Shown: positions 1 through 9,118, numbered from the stretch's first letter. The stretch is DNA of 64,000 nucleotides from Clostridium sp. 26_22 (GCA_001916005.1 MNRP01000055.1:18752-82751); one strand, 5' to 3'. Notes: generated by a model from the sequence alone, not told the origin. Program-made: numbers and translations.

Positions 1-10
1 GGAGAAAACA

Positions 11-760
11 ATGTCAATACTAACATTAGAAACAAAAAAATATTCAATAAAAATAGATAATTTTGAAGGTCCAATAGACTTACTATGTTATTTAATAGAC
101 AAAAATAAAATGAATATATATGATGTGAATTTAAGTGATATAACAGACCAATATATAGAATTCTTAAATGCTATGGAAGAAATGAATTTAGAAATAGCAA
201 GTGAATTTCTTGTTATGGCATCTACATTATTGTACTTGAAATCAAAAAATTTATTACCAAAACAAGAAGAGGAAGAAGAAGAAATAACAGAGGAAGAGTT
301 AATAAGAAGAATTATTGAATATAAAAAATTTAAAGAAATTAGTAAAGTATTTAAAGAAAATTATCTAATTTATGCAAATAGATTTTATAAAGAACAAGAA
401 CAAATAAAACTTCCAAAGCAAAAACTAGAAAAAGACTATGAACCAGAAAAAATACCAGATATATATAAGGCATTAGTTGAAAGAAATAGTGTTAAGATAA
501 ATCAAAATGCAAAAAATATTGAAAAAATAGCTTTAGTTGATAAATATACAGTTGCAGATAAAGTAAAAGAAATGTATAAAGTATTAACAAAACAAAAGAA
601 ATTTGTATTTAATAAGTTATTCTCATTAAAAAAACGTGAAAAACAAGAAGTTGTAACAGCATTTAGTGGATTACTTGAATTATCAAGAAGAAGCAAAGTA
701 GAGACTAGTCAAGAAGAAATTTTTGGAGATATTACAGTAGAAGAAAAGAAAATAGTTTAA
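11..760 (+). CDS. scpA: Segregation and condensation protein A
   Basis: This is the kleisin subunit that, with ScpB, bridges the SMC heads in the chromosome condensation complex. The N-terminal family signature FEGPIDLLCYLI lies at about residues 19-30, followed by the helical segment ASEFLVMASTLLYLKSKNLLP and an acidic stretch, as in other ScpA proteins; 249 residues is the usual length. The ATG has GGAG 7 bases upstream at the very start of the window. In many Firmicutes scpB follows directly; here the next genes are a DUF2953 protein and ytfJ, so scpB is either upstream of the window or elsewhere. Confidence 0.93.
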   Translation: MSILTLETKKYSIKIDNFEGPIDLLCYLIDKNKMNIYDVNLSDITDQYIEFLNAMEEMNLEIASEFLVMASTLLYLKSKNLLPKQEEEEEEITEEELIRRIIEYKKFKEISKVFKENYLIYANRFYKEQEQIKLPKQKLEKDYEPEKIPDIYKALVERNSVKINQNAKNIEKIALVDKYTVADKVKEMYKVLTKQKKFVFNKLFSLKKREKQEVVTAFSGLLELSRRSKVETSQEEIFGDITVEEKKIV

Positions 761-812
761 ATATAAAAAAAAAGGAAAAACTAATAACACCATAAAAAAA
801 GAAGGTGATATA

Positions 813-1439
813 TTGGTTTTTCTTTTTATATTTCTAATAATAATATTAATCATAATAACCACAAAAATAAAATTTGAAATTCAAAATTTAAAATTTTCAA
901 CAATTACAAAGCCACATCTAAATAACAAATATCAAATAAAAATAAAAATATATACATTTGGAATACTACCAATTTTTAATATAAAAATAAACAATAAAAA
1001 AATAAATAAAATATTAAAAAATCAAAAAGTTAAAGAAAAAATAAAAGAACAACAAACAAAAATAATAGAAAATAAAGCAAATATAGACAAAGAATTAATA
1101 ACATCATTAAAAAATATACGAACCGAAATAAAAGAAATAAACTTAAAAATTTCAATAGGAACAGAAAATGCATCGTTAACAGCATTTGTAATTCCAGTAA
1201 TAAGTACATTATTAGCGATAATTTTAAGCAAACAAATAAATAAATACAACAATAAACAATCATTTTTAGTCACACCAGTTTATATAGACCAAAATTTAAT
1301 AAATATAGAAGGTTCAGGTATATTTGAAATAAAAATGATACATATTATAAATACAATATGTATAGTAAATAAAAAAAGGAAAGGTGATAAAAATGAGCGA
1401 ACATCCAATAGAAGGTCTTATGACTACGGCTATGAATAG
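813..1439 (+). CDS. DUF2953 family membrane-anchored protein
   Basis: The start is a TTG with AAGGTG 6 bases upstream. The product has one N-terminal hydrophobic segment (about residues 1-17), a basic, Ile/Lys-rich middle, and a second hydrophobic stretch near residues 122-138. Its position immediately before ytfJ and its pattern (transmembrane anchor, TKIKFEI, later SIGTENASLTAF) match DUF2953, a family usually found next to ytfJ in spore formers; the function is unknown. The last 47 bases overlap the start of ytfJ in another frame, so the two are probably translationally coupled. Confidence 0.7.
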   Translation: MVFLFIFLIIILIIITTKIKFEIQNLKFSTITKPHLNNKYQIKIKIYTFGILPIFNIKINNKKINKILKNQKVKEKIKEQQTKIIENKANIDKELITSLKNIRTEIKEINLKISIGTENASLTAFVIPVISTLLAIILSKQINKYNNKQSFLVTPVYIDQNLINIEGSGIFEIKMIHIINTICIVNKKRKGDKNERTSNRRSYDYGYE

Positions 1440-1935
1440 TATACAAGATATGATAGATGTAAACACAATAATAGGAGAACCTATAGAAACATCAAACAAT
1501 ATTGTTATAATACCAATATCAAAAGTATCATTTGGATTTGCAGCAGGAGGTAGTGAATTTAAAGGAGAAACAATAGATGAGTACAAAAAAGTAGAAAAAG
1601 AAGAACAAATACAATATAGATTACCATTTGGTGGTGGTTCAGGAGCAGGTGTAACAATAAATCCAGTAGCATTTTTAGTAATACAAGCAAATTCAGTGAA
1701 ATTAATGCCTGTAACACATTCTTCAAGTATTGATAAATTACTAGATTATGTACCAGACTTAATTGAAAGAACAAATAATATGATGAATAAAATGGTAAAT
1801 AACAAAAAACAAGAAACAGAAAAAGTTCTAAAAGAAATGCAAAAAAAGAACAATAAGGATAAAAAAGCTAAAGAGCATAAAGAACAAGAAGAAAACTATG
1901 AATTTGAGTATGATGAAAGCATAGAAGATGAGTAA
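1393..1935 (+). CDS. ytfJ: YtfJ/GerW family sporulation protein
   Basis: The 180-residue product belongs to the GerW (YtfJ) family, needed in Bacillus for normal spore germination. It shows the family core: an N-terminal helix with MTTAMNSIQDMIDVNTIIGEP, the strand-glycine motif SFGFAAGGSEF, and LPFGGGSGAGVTINPVAFLV, followed by a charged, low-complexity tail. I place the start at the ATG at 1393 because AAAGGTG ends 7 bases upstream; the GTG at 1384 lies inside that ribosome-binding site. A strong terminator follows, closing the scpA-DUF2953-ytfJ unit. Confidence 0.9.
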   Translation: MSEHPIEGLMTTAMNSIQDMIDVNTIIGEPIETSNNIVIIPISKVSFGFAAGGSEFKGETIDEYKKVEKEEQIQYRLPFGGGSGAGVTINPVAFLVIQANSVKLMPVTHSSSIDKLLDYVPDLIERTNNMMNKMVNNKKQETEKVLKEMQKKNNKDKKAKEHKEQEENYEFEYDESIEDE

Positions 1936-1941
1936 TAAAAA

Positions 1942-1988
1942 AAGTTTTGTCGAAAACTTCTGTATATTCGACAAAACTTCTATTTTTT
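1942..1988 (+). terminator. Terminator after ytfJ
   Basis: A 13-bp perfect stem (AAGTTTTGTCGAA at 1942-1954 with its complement at 1967-1979) is followed by a T-run. It separates ytfJ from the spoIIA operon. Confidence 0.9.
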
Positions 1989-1993
1989 TACTC

Positions 1994-2022
1994 TTGGAAA
2001 AATATGGAAAAAGTTTTATAAT
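1994..2022 (+). promoter_or_regulatory. Promoter of the spoIIA operon
   Basis: TTGGAA (1994-1999), 17-base spacer, TATAAT (2017-2022), 33 bases before the spoIIAA start. It fits a housekeeping sigma-A promoter. In Bacillus this operon uses sigma-H; a GGAAAA...GAAT pair is present here (2006-2033) but its spacing is longer than the sigma-H consensus. Confidence 0.6.
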
Positions 2023-2055
2023 AGCTCAAGAATAGAAAAAAAGGAGAGTGCAAAA

Positions 2056-2382
2056 ATGGAATCTAAATTTTATGATAAGGACAAGCTTTTAGTTTTAAAA
2101 ATAAAAGAAGAAATTGATGATTGCAGTGTACAAAAGATAAGGAGGAGAGCTGATTATGAAATTGAAAGATATATGCCTAGAAAAGTTATATTTGATTTTG
2201 ATAGTGTTACTTTCATGGACAGTGCAGGAATAGGCTTAATAATAGGAAGATATAAATTTACAAATATGTTAGGCGGAAAATTAGAAGTAGCAAATTTAAC
2301 ACAAAGTGTAAAGAAAATATTTGAAATGAGCGGAATATTAAAATTAATACCAATAGCCAAATTAGAAACATACGAAAACTAA
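2056..2382 (+). CDS. spoIIAA: Anti-sigma-F factor antagonist SpoIIAA
   Basis: This STAS-domain protein releases sigma-F from SpoIIAB when unphosphorylated. The phosphorylatable serine lies in the signature FMDSAGIGLIIGRYK (about residues 54-68), and 108 residues is typical. It is the first gene of the spoIIAA-spoIIAB-sigF operon, with GGAGAG upstream of the ATG. A small inverted repeat (GTGTTT/AAACAC, about 2385-2403) separates it from spoIIAB. Confidence 0.95.
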   Translation: MESKFYDKDKLLVLKIKEEIDDCSVQKIRRRADYEIERYMPRKVIFDFDSVTFMDSAGIGLIIGRYKFTNMLGGKLEVANLTQSVKKIFEMSGILKLIPIAKLETYEN

Positions 2383-2439
2383 AAAGTGTTTATAGGTAAA
2401 ACACAAAAAACCTAAATATACATATAAAAGGAAAGTATT

Positions 2440-2934
2440 ATGAAAGAACAATTTGAAAATGAAATGAAATTAGAATTTATAAGTAAAGCCGCTAATGAAG
2501 CATTTGCAAGAATTACAGTAGCAGCATTTGCTTCTCAATTAGACCCAACAATAGAAGAATTGGCAGACATAAAAACTGCAGTTTCAGAAGCAGTTACAAA
2601 CTGTATAATACATGCATATGAAAATAGACAAGGAATAATAAAAATAAATGCAAAATTAAAAATGAATGAAGAAACTTCAAACGAAATAATAATAGAAATT
2701 TCAGACAATGGAAAAGGAATTGAAAATATAGATATTGCAAAAGAACCATTATATACCACAAAACCAAATCTAGAAAGATCAGGAATGGGATTTACAATAA
2801 TGGAAAGTTTTATGGATACGATGAAAGTTGAATCAATAGTTGGATTAGGAACTAAAATAACATTAACCAAAAAGATAAAAAAAGAAAAAGAAATTCAAGA
2901 AGAAGATAGTTTTGAATTTATAACAAAAGAATAA
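2440..2934 (+). CDS. spoIIAB: Anti-sigma-F factor SpoIIAB
   Basis: This GHKL-type serine kinase and anti-sigma factor binds sigma-F and phosphorylates SpoIIAA. The N box reads [16 protein letters not shown] (about residues 48-63), the G1 box ISDNGKGI (about 87-94), and the G2-like segment [16 protein letters not shown] (about 109-124). Length (164 residues) is slightly above the Bacillus protein because of a charged C-terminal tail. SD AAAGGAAAG precedes the ATG. It sits between spoIIAA and sigF as in other spore formers. Confidence 0.95.
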   Translation: MKEQFENEMKLEFISKAANEAFARITVAAFASQLDPTIEELADIKTAVSEAVTNCIIHAYENRQGIIKINAKLKMNEETSNEIIIEISDNGKGIENIDIAKEPLYTTKPNLERSGMGFTIMESFMDTMKVESIVGLGTKITLTKKIKKEKEIQEEDSFEFITKE

Positions 2935-2951
2935 AATAGGAGTAGAGCTAT

Positions 2952-3685
2952 ATGTATGAAAATGATATTAATTCAATAAAACAAGCTCAGCAACGGAAAT
3001 AAATTTGAAATGGAGAGATTAATAAGAGATAATAATCGGACTAATTTGGAGTATAGTAAAAAGATTTATGAACAGAGGTTATGAAGTAGAAGACTTGTAT
3101 CAAATAGGATGTATAGGATTTATAAAGTCCATAAAAAGATTTGACACAAATTTTGAAGTAAAATTATCAACCTACTCAGTGCCATACATATTAGGAGAAA
3201 TAAAAAGATTTATAAGAGATGATGGACCAATAAAAGTAAGCAGAAGTATAAAAGAACTAAATGTAAAAATACAAGAATTAAAAAAACATTACTTAATAAC
3301 AAAAGGAAGAGAAATAACAATAGAAGAAATTGCAAAAGAACTAAAAGTTGATAAAGATGACATCATAATTGCAATGGAATCAAATAATTCAATAGAATCC
3401 ATAGAAGGCACTTCAAACCAAAGTGATAAAGAAGGAAAAAAATTAAGCATTTTAGATAAAATATCAACAGGAAAAAATGAAGAAGAAATAATAACCAATA
3501 AAATAGTTATAAAACAATTACTAAAAGAATTAGATGAAAGAGACAGAGAAATAATTTTACTAAGATTTTTTAAAGAAAAGACACAAACAGAAGTTGCTAG
3601 AATATTAGGAATAAGCCAAGTACAAGTTTCAAGAATAGAAAGAAAAGTATTAGATAAAATGAAAAATAAATTAACCTCTGCTTAA
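2952..3685 (+). CDS. sigF: Forespore sigma factor sigma-F, coding frame broken twice near the 5' end
   Basis: Downstream of 3068 the frame encodes a full sigma-F core from region 2.2 on: MNRGYEVEDLYQIGCIG, RFIRDDGPIKVSRSIKEL and the region 4 helix-turn-helix TQTEVARILGISQVQVSRIE. The natural start is the ATG at 2952 (TAGGAG 9 bases upstream), whose frame reads MYENDINSIKQAQQ and then meets TAA at 3000. Skipping the C of the CGG codon at 2994 opens GNKFEMERLIRDNN, and skipping the C of the CGG at 3037 returns to GLIWSIVKRF joined to MNRGYE. Together these rebuild a normal sigma-F N-terminus. The breaks may be recoding sites, real mutations or assembly errors; an internal start at 3068 would lack region 2.1. 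Confidence 0.85.
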
Positions 3686-3713
3686 AATATAGACAAAAAT
3701 GGAGATGAGCAAA

Positions 3714-4754
3714 TTGAAAAAAATTCTAATTTATTTGATAAGTTTTATAACTATTTGTTTTATATTACCAGCAATATTCACAAATAGAACAGCAAAAACA
3801 TCTACAAATGATATAGGAGAAGAAAAAACAACAGATAAATCTTCTGGTGAGACTGTTGTTGAAACAACGGAAAATACATCAACTTCTGAATACGAATATC
3901 AAAAATATGGAACTATAAATTTACTACATACCAGTACAGGTGAAGTAGAACAAGTAAAAATTGATGATTATTTGTGTAATGTAGTATCAGCAGAAATGCC
4001 AGCAAACTTTGACAGTAAAGCATTAGAGGCACAAGCAATAGTTGCAAGAACATATACAGTTTTCAAAATTTTAAATAAAAAACACCAAAATGCTGATATA
4101 TGTGATAGTTCAACATGTTGTCAAGCTTGGATTTCAAAAGAAGACAGACTATCAAGATGGACAGAAGATAAAAGAGAAAGCAACTGGGAAAAGATATCAA
4201 AGGCTGTAAAAAATACTGCAGGAAAAATAATAACTTATAATAATCAACCCATAAATGCCTTTTTTCACTCTAATAGTGGAGGAATAACAGAAATTCCGGT
4301 AAATGTATGGGGAGGAACAGGGTATCCATACCTACAAAGTGTACAAACTTCAGGAGAAGAAGGGTATACTCAATATGCCTCAGAAATAGAATTCTCTGAA
4401 GAGGAACTGATAAACAAACTGAAAGAAAAATATTCAGACATATCAATAGATTTTTCAAATGATGATGAAATAAAAATACTAGAATATACAGAAAGTAAAA
4501 GAGTAAAAACAGTAAAATTTGGAAATCATCAAATTTCAGGAGTTGAAGCAAGAACAATATTAGGTTTAAAATCTACAAATTTTGAAATAATCAAAAGCAA
4601 TGGAAAAATAAAATTCTCTGTAAAAGGTTATGGACACGGTGTTGGGATGAGCCAAACAGGGGCAGATGCAATGGCAAAACAAGGAAGCAGTGCAGAAGAA
4701 ATAATAAAACATTTCTATACTGGAGTAGAAATAAAAGATATAAATTCTCTTTAA
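3714..4754 (+). CDS. spoIID: Stage II sporulation protein D, cell-wall lytic transglycosylase
   Basis: SpoIID degrades peptidoglycan during forespore engulfment, with SpoIIM and SpoIIP. A signal anchor (KKILIYLISFITICFILPAIF) is followed by a Ser/Thr-rich linker, the SpoIID domain with YLCNVVSAEMPANFDSKALEAQ and the catalytic-region glutamate of that motif, and the C-terminal GYGHGVGMSQTGADAMA motif. I prefer the TTG at 3714 because GGAGATGAG (3701-3709) is ideally placed before it; ATGs at 3705 and 3699 are alternatives. It directly follows sigF and precedes a spoIIQ-like gene, a common clostridial order. Confidence 0.92.
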   Translation: MKKILIYLISFITICFILPAIFTNRTAKTSTNDIGEEKTTDKSSGETVVETTENTSTSEYEYQKYGTINLLHTSTGEVEQVKIDDYLCNVVSAEMPANFDSKALEAQAIVARTYTVFKILNKKHQNADICDSSTCCQAWISKEDRLSRWTEDKRESNWEKISKAVKNTAGKIITYNNQPINAFFHSNSGGITEIPVNVWGGTGYPYLQSVQTSGEEGYTQYASEIEFSEEELINKLKEKYSDISIDFSNDDEIKILEYTESKRVKTVKFGNHQISGVEARTILGLKSTNFEIIKSNGKIKFSVKGYGHGVGMSQTGADAMAKQGSSAEEIIKHFYTGVEIKDINSL

Positions 4755-4815
4755 ATTGTATAAATTTATAAAATCCGGAAATAATTGTAATAGAATTAAA
4801 TTTAAGGAGGATTTT

Positions 4816-5649
4816 ATGAGAAGAGATTTTAGAAAAAATAATCAAAATAGTGATTTAAATGAGAAAATAATAAAATATGCGATAATAGGAGTTTCAATAT
4901 TAGCCGTAATTGTGTTGGGACTATTGATTTATAGTAAAAGTCTTAATGATAGAGTAAAAGATGAAACTTTAAGTAGTGAACAACTTTCAAGTATATTAAA
5001 TAATGTGAATTCAAACACAAACACACAAAGTGCAAGTACAGAAATAGGAAAAAGTGTAAATGAAGCTAAAAATGAAATGAAAAACGAAAGTAAAAACACA
5101 ACAAATACTGCCAATACAGTAAATAACACAAATAAAAATATATTAAATACAAATTCAGTAAATACGACAAATGTTACAACATCAGCACAAACAACTCAAA
5201 CACAACCAAATAAAAAAGAAGAAACAGAAAAAACAGCAGTAGAACTTAAATTTTCTAACCCAGTAGATGGTGAAATAGTAAGAGACTTTGCAGTAGATAG
5301 TTTAATATATTCAGAAACTTTACAAGAATGGACAACACATACTGGAATTGATATAAAGGCAGACAAAACAACAGTTGTAAAATCTGCAGAAGCAGGAACA
5401 GTAAAATCAATAAAAAATGACCCAAGATATGGAATGACAATAGTAATAGAACATGAAAACGGATTTAAAACAGTATATTCTAATTTATTAACATCAGAAT
5501 TTGTGGTAGAAGGAGAAAAAGTTGAAAAAGGTCAATCTCTAGGAACAGTTGGAAATACCGCAGCTTTTGAAATTGCTGATGAACCACATTTACATTTTGA
5601 AATATTAAAAGATAATGTTGCTGTTGATCCTAATATATATTTAAAATAA
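4816..5649 (+). CDS. spoIIQ: SpoIIQ-like M23 peptidase-domain protein
   Basis: A basic N-terminus, one membrane span (about residues 18-38), a long Asn/Thr/Ser-rich linker, then a C-terminal LytM/M23 domain. The zinc-site motifs HTGID and HLHFEI are intact, as in clostridial SpoIIQ and unlike Bacillus SpoIIQ, which has lost one ligand. SpoIIQ is the forespore partner of SpoIIIAH in the engulfment channel. AAGGAGG (4804-4810) places the start at 4816. The position right after spoIID supports the assignment; a general cell-wall endopeptidase is the alternative. Confidence 0.85.
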   Translation: MRRDFRKNNQNSDLNEKIIKYAIIGVSILAVIVLGLLIYSKSLNDRVKDETLSSEQLSSILNNVNSNTNTQSASTEIGKSVNEAKNEMKNESKNTTNTANTVNNTNKNILNTNSVNTTNVTTSAQTTQTQPNKKEETEKTAVELKFSNPVDGEIVRDFAVDSLIYSETLQEWTTHTGIDIKADKTTVVKSAEAGTVKSIKNDPRYGMTIVIEHENGFKTVYSNLLTSEFVVEGEKVEKGQSLGTVGNTAAFEIADEPHLHFEILKDNVAVDPNIYLK

Positions 5650-5655
5650 AATGAG

Positions 5656-5688
5656 AAAACTGAAATATTTTTTATTTCAGTTTTTTAT
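5656..5688 (+). terminator. Terminator after spoIIQ
   Basis: Stem AAAACTGAAATA (5656-5667) pairs with TATTTCAGTTTT (5673-5684), followed by T residues. Confidence 0.85.
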
Positions 5689-5741
5689 AAATATTGATAT
5701 AATTAAAGATAACAAAAGTAATACAAAATCTTCAAAACTAC

Positions 5742-5770
5742 TTGACAGTTTACCATAATAAAGATAAAAT
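5742..5770 (+). promoter_or_regulatory. Promoter of rny
   Basis: TTGACA (5742-5747), 17-base spacer, TAAAAT (5765-5770), giving a 5' leader of about 85 bases before the rny start. Confidence 0.7.
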
Positions 5771-5862
5771 ATAATAGGTAGAAAAAAATATATTAAATAA
5801 AAATAAATAGATATATATTTGATTCGAACATTGAAAATTAAATAAGAAAGAGGTGTAGATTC

Positions 5863-7404
5863 ATGAATATTGGAATCACTATCGCCGCTGTCTTAATCTC
5901 ATTTGCAATAGGAATACCTATAGGAATAACATACAGAAAAAAAATTGCAGAATCTAAAATAAGTAGTGCAGAGGAAGAAGCTAAAAAATTAGTTGAAATG
6001 GCTAAAATTGAAGCTGAAAATCTAAAAAAGGCCGAAATAATCAAGGCTAAAGAGGAAATCGTAAATAGTAGAAGAGAATTAGACCAAGAGATTAAAGAAA
6101 GAAGAGGCGAAGTACAAAGACAAGAAAACAGACTTATACAAAAGGAAGAAAACTTAGAAAGGCGTTCAGATAGCTTTGAAAAGAAAGAACAAGAATTAGA
6201 AAAGAAAGTTAGACAACTAGATGAAGAAAAACAAAAAATAGAAGAATTACACGAAGAAAGAATGAAAGAACTTCAAAAAATTTCTAATTTAAACAAAGAA
6301 GAAGCAAAACAAATATTATTGAAAGAAGTAGAAAAGGACATAACAGCCGAAAAAGCTAATATTATAAGAGAAGAAACACAAAAAGCTAAGGATGAAGTTA
6401 ATAAAAAAGCAAAAGAATTATTAACTTACACGATTCAAAAATGTGCAGCAGACCATTCTCAAGAAACTACAGTATCTATAGTAGCACTTCCAAGTGATGA
6501 AATGAAAGGAAGAATTATAGGTAGAGAAGGTAGAAATATCAAGGCACTAGAAACATTAACAGGAGTAGACTTAATAATAGATGATACACCAGAAGCAGTA
6601 GTATTATCAGGTTTTGACCCATTAAGAAGAGAAGTTGCAAAAATAACATTAGAAAAACTAATTGAAGATGGAAGAATACATCCAGCAAAAATAGAAGAAA
6701 TGGTAGAAAAAGCAAAACAAGAAGTAGAAGAAACAATCAAAGAAGAAGGAGAAAGAGCAGTTCTAGAAACTGGAGTAATAGGATTACATCCAGATATAGT
6801 AAAACTATTAGGAAAATTAAAATATAGGACAAGCTATGGACAAAATGTATTAAACCATTCAATAGAAGTTTCTAATTTAGCAAGAATAATGGCTGAAGAA
6901 TTAGGATTAGATGCAAAACTTGCAAGAAGAGCAGGATTATTGCACGATATAGGAAAAGCATTAGATCATGATATGGAAGGAACACACGTAGAAATAGGTG
7001 TAGAAATTCTTAAAAAATACAAAGAAAATCCATTAGTAATAAATGCAGTAGAAGCACATCATGAAGATGTAGAACCACAAACATTAGAAGCTGTACTAAT
7101 TCAAGCAGCAGATGCGATAAGTGCTTCAAGACCAGGAGCTAGAAGAGAAACATTAGAAGCATATATCAAGAGACTACAAAATCTTGAAGAAATAGCAGAT
7201 TCATTTGATGGAGTCGATAAATCATTTGCAATTCAAGCAGGACGTGAAGTTAGAATTATTGTAAAACCAGATAAAATTAATGATGACCAAATGACAATTT
7301 TAGCTAGAGATGTAGCTAAAAAAGTAGAAAACGAAATGGATTATCCAGGTCAAATAAAAGTTAATGTTATTAGAGAGACAAGAATTGTAGACTATGCAAA
7401 ATAA
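5863..7404 (+). CDS. rny: Ribonuclease Y
   Basis: RNase Y is the membrane-anchored endoribonuclease that starts mRNA decay in Firmicutes. The 513-residue protein has an N-terminal transmembrane helix (about residues 2-22), a long coiled coil to about residue 200, a KH domain with [15 protein letters not shown], and an HD domain with the metal motif [12 protein letters not shown] (about 361-372) and [18 protein letters not shown] precedes the ATG. The order rny-(insert)-ymdB-spoVS is the conserved Firmicutes order, broken here only by a small reverse-strand gene. Confidence 0.97.
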   Translation: MNIGITIAAVLISFAIGIPIGITYRKKIAESKISSAEEEAKKLVEMAKIEAENLKKAEIIKAKEEIVNSRRELDQEIKERRGEVQRQENRLIQKEENLERRSDSFEKKEQELEKKVRQLDEEKQKIEELHEERMKELQKISNLNKEEAKQILLKEVEKDITAEKANIIREETQKAKDEVNKKAKELLTYTIQKCAADHSQETTVSIVALPSDEMKGRIIGREGRNIKALETLTGVDLIIDDTPEAVVLSGFDPLRREVAKITLEKLIEDGRIHPAKIEEMVEKAKQEVEETIKEEGERAVLETGVIGLHPDIVKLLGKLKYRTSYGQNVLNHSIEVSNLARIMAEELGLDAKLARRAGLLHDIGKALDHDMEGTHVEIGVEILKKYKENPLVINAVEAHHEDVEPQTLEAVLIQAADAISASRPGARRETLEAYIKRLQNLEEIADSFDGVDKSFAIQAGREVRIIVKPDKINDDQMTILARDVAKKVENEMDYPGQIKVNVIRETRIVDYAK

Positions 7405-7407
7405 AAT

Positions 7408-7443
7408 AAAAAAGTTGTGACTTAATAAATCACAACTTTTTTA
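7408..7443. terminator. Bidirectional terminator between rny and the 7448-7744 gene
   Basis: AAAAAAGTTGTGA (7408-7420) pairs with TCACAACTTTTTT (7430-7442). It is flanked by A- and T-runs, so it can serve both converging transcripts. Confidence 0.85.
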
Positions 7444-7447
7444 TTTT

Positions 7448-7744
7448 TTAATTCTTAACAGATGTTAAAGGAATATTGAGCATTTTTTTCAGGTCTGAAA
7501 AACTAACTAAAATATAACCATGTTTTACTTTATTACATAATATATTGAAATAAGAATATGATGCTCTTAATAACTGACGTTTTGTTATAATTTCATTTTC
7601 ATCAGGACTAAAGTCAAATTCATCATATAATTCCAATTCATAAGGATCTAAAGTTGAAACATAATTCCGTAAAGAATTAAAACCGTGTTCTTGAAGTAAT
7701 AAATCAGTTTTAATCAAAACTAATAATTCATCTGGATGTTGCAT
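7448..7744 (-). CDS. Small protein of unknown function
   Basis: A 98-residue soluble protein with no family I recognise. A strong SD (AAAGGAGGA) stands 8-9 bases before the ATG on the reverse strand, and the gene ends against a bidirectional terminator, so it is probably real. The middle is acidic (ELELYDEFDFSPDENE), the C-terminus more basic. It contains an in-frame CGG codon (NSL-CGG-NY), one of only two such codons I found in intact genes of the window. It interrupts the otherwise conserved rny-ymdB neighbourhood. Confidence 0.7.
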   Translation of the reverse strand: MQHPDELLVLIKTDLLLQEHGFNSLRNYVSTLDPYELELYDEFDFSPDENEIITKRQLLRASYSYFNILCNKVKHGYILVSFSDLKKMLNIPLTSVKN

Positions 7745-7892
7745 ATAGAAAATTCCTCCTTTTGCAAATTAATAATTAAACAACATAGATATATATTAAC
7801 ATAAAATCAAATAAAATGCAAACTTGATAAATTTTAAAATATATAGTATTATAATAAAGTAATTAAAAAGAAAAAAGAAAGAAGGAAAAAAT

Positions 7893-8666
7893 ATGAAAGT
7901 TTTAGCAGTTGGAGATATAGTAGGAACAGCTGGAATTAATAAATTAAAACAAAGCTTAAAACAAATAACAGAAAAAGAAAAAATAGATTTCGTTATAGTA
8001 AATGCAGAAAATTCAGCAGAAGGAATGGGAATAACAGAAAAAAACTTTAAAGATATAACATCATTGGGTGTAGACTGTATAACAATGGGAAATCATACTT
8101 GGGGAAAAAAAGATATATTCAAATTTATAGATAGCCCCAAAATAATAAGACCGGCCAATTACCCAGAAGGTGTTGTTGGAAAAGGTTACAACATTTATAC
8201 ATGCAAAGGCAAAAAAATAGCAGTAATGAATTTAATTGGAAGAGTTGATATAAATATATTAACAGAAAATCCATTTTTAGAAGCAAAAAAGATAATAGAA
8301 AAAATTCAAAATGAAGCAGATATGATATTTATAGATTTTCATGCAGAAGCAACAGCGGAAAAAATAGCATTAGGTTATTATTTAGATGGAAAGGCAACAG
8401 CAATATTTGGAACACATACACACGTACAAACAGCAGATGAAAAAATATTACCAAATGGAACAGCATACATAACAGATATTGGAATGACAGGTCCCAAATA
8501 TAGTGTAATAGGAATGAATATACAGTCATCAATTAAAAGATTTGAAACAGCATTACCAGAAAGATATAAAATAGCAGAAGGAGACTGTATATTAAATGCA
8601 GTAGTGTTTGATATTGACGAAAAAACATCTAAAGTAAAAGAAATAAAGAGAATATATATACAATAA
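7893..8666 (+). CDS. ymdB: YmdB family metallophosphoesterase
   Basis: YmdB is a dimetal phosphodiesterase that in Bacillus hydrolyses 2',3'-cAMP and influences biofilm and sporulation decisions. The metal-ligand motifs are visible: VGDIVGTAG (about residues 6-14), VNAENSAEGMGI (31-42), MGNHTWGKKD (65-74), DFHAEATAEK and FGTHTHVQTAD. At 257 residues it has the family length. GAAGGAAAAA precedes the ATG. It lies between rny and spoVS, the conserved context for this family. Confidence 0.95.
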   Translation: MKVLAVGDIVGTAGINKLKQSLKQITEKEKIDFVIVNAENSAEGMGITEKNFKDITSLGVDCITMGNHTWGKKDIFKFIDSPKIIRPANYPEGVVGKGYNIYTCKGKKIAVMNLIGRVDINILTENPFLEAKKIIEKIQNEADMIFIDFHAEATAEKIALGYYLDGKATAIFGTHTHVQTADEKILPNGTAYITDIGMTGPKYSVIGMNIQSSIKRFETALPERYKIAEGDCILNAVVFDIDEKTSKVKEIKRIYIQ

Positions 8667-8739
8667 TTGATAATAATCGATTAATGTCGAAAAAATAATT
8701 TTATTGCGATGAAAACTTCCAGAAATTTCCAAAAAACTA

Positions 8740-8768
8740 TTTACAAATTTTTCCAGTTATTGTAAAAT
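8740..8768 (+). promoter_or_regulatory. Promoter of spoVS
   Basis: TTTACA (8740-8745), 17-base spacer, TAAAAT (8763-8768), about 50 bases before the spoVS start. Confidence 0.55.
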
Positions 8769-8820
8769 ACCATTATAAAAAGTTGCAACAAAAAATAAAA
8801 TTATTAGGAGGCAAAAGAAA

Positions 8821-9084
8821 ATGGAAATTTTAAAAATTTCATCAAAATCAAACCCTAATTCAGTAGCAGGAGCAATAGCTGGATTAGTAAAAGAATCAAG
8901 TAAAGCAGAAATGCAAGCAATCGGAGCAGGAGCATTAAACCAAGCAGTAAAAGCAGTGGCAATCGCAAGAGGATTTGTAGCACCAGCTGGAGTTGATTTA
9001 GTGTGTATACCAGCATTTGCCGATGTAGAAGTAGAAGGTGAAGATAGAACTGGAATAAAGTTGATTGTAGAATCAAGAACATAG
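8821..9084 (+). CDS. spoVS: Stage V sporulation protein S
   Basis: SpoVS is a small, highly conserved Alba-like nucleic-acid-binding protein needed for late sporulation stages in Bacillus. The 87-residue product is close to full family identity by eye, including VLKISSKSNPNSVAGAIAG-type opening residues, AIGAGALNQAVKAVAIARGF and the C-terminal RTGIKLIVESR. AGGAGG precedes the ATG by 8 bases. It has its own promoter and terminator. Confidence 0.96.
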   Translation: MEILKISSKSNPNSVAGAIAGLVKESSKAEMQAIGAGALNQAVKAVAIARGFVAPAGVDLVCIPAFADVEVEGEDRTGIKLIVESRT

Positions 9085-9094
9085 AAGTTACGGG

Positions 9095-9118
9095 GTCACA
9101 TTTTTATGTGGCTTTTTT
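9095..9118 (+). terminator. Terminator after spoVS
   Basis: GTCACAT (9095-9101) pairs with ATGTGGC (9106-9112) with one G-T pair, followed by T6. Confidence 0.8.

Noticed and set aside
2003..2035. Sigma-H promoter for spoIIA
   Set aside because: GGA and GAAT elements are present but the spacing is longer than the consensus, while a sigma-A type TTGGAA-N17-TATAAT fits perfectly.
5742..5775. TTGACA with TATAAT at 5770 as the rny promoter
   Set aside because: The spacer would be 22 bases; TAAAAT at 5765 gives the correct 17 bases.
8855..9082. Leu-rich reverse-strand open frames opposite spoVS and, similarly, opposite most other genes
   Set aside because: They are shadows of AT-rich coding sequence: low-complexity Leu/Phe/Ile/Ser products, no SD, and full overlap with well-identified genes.
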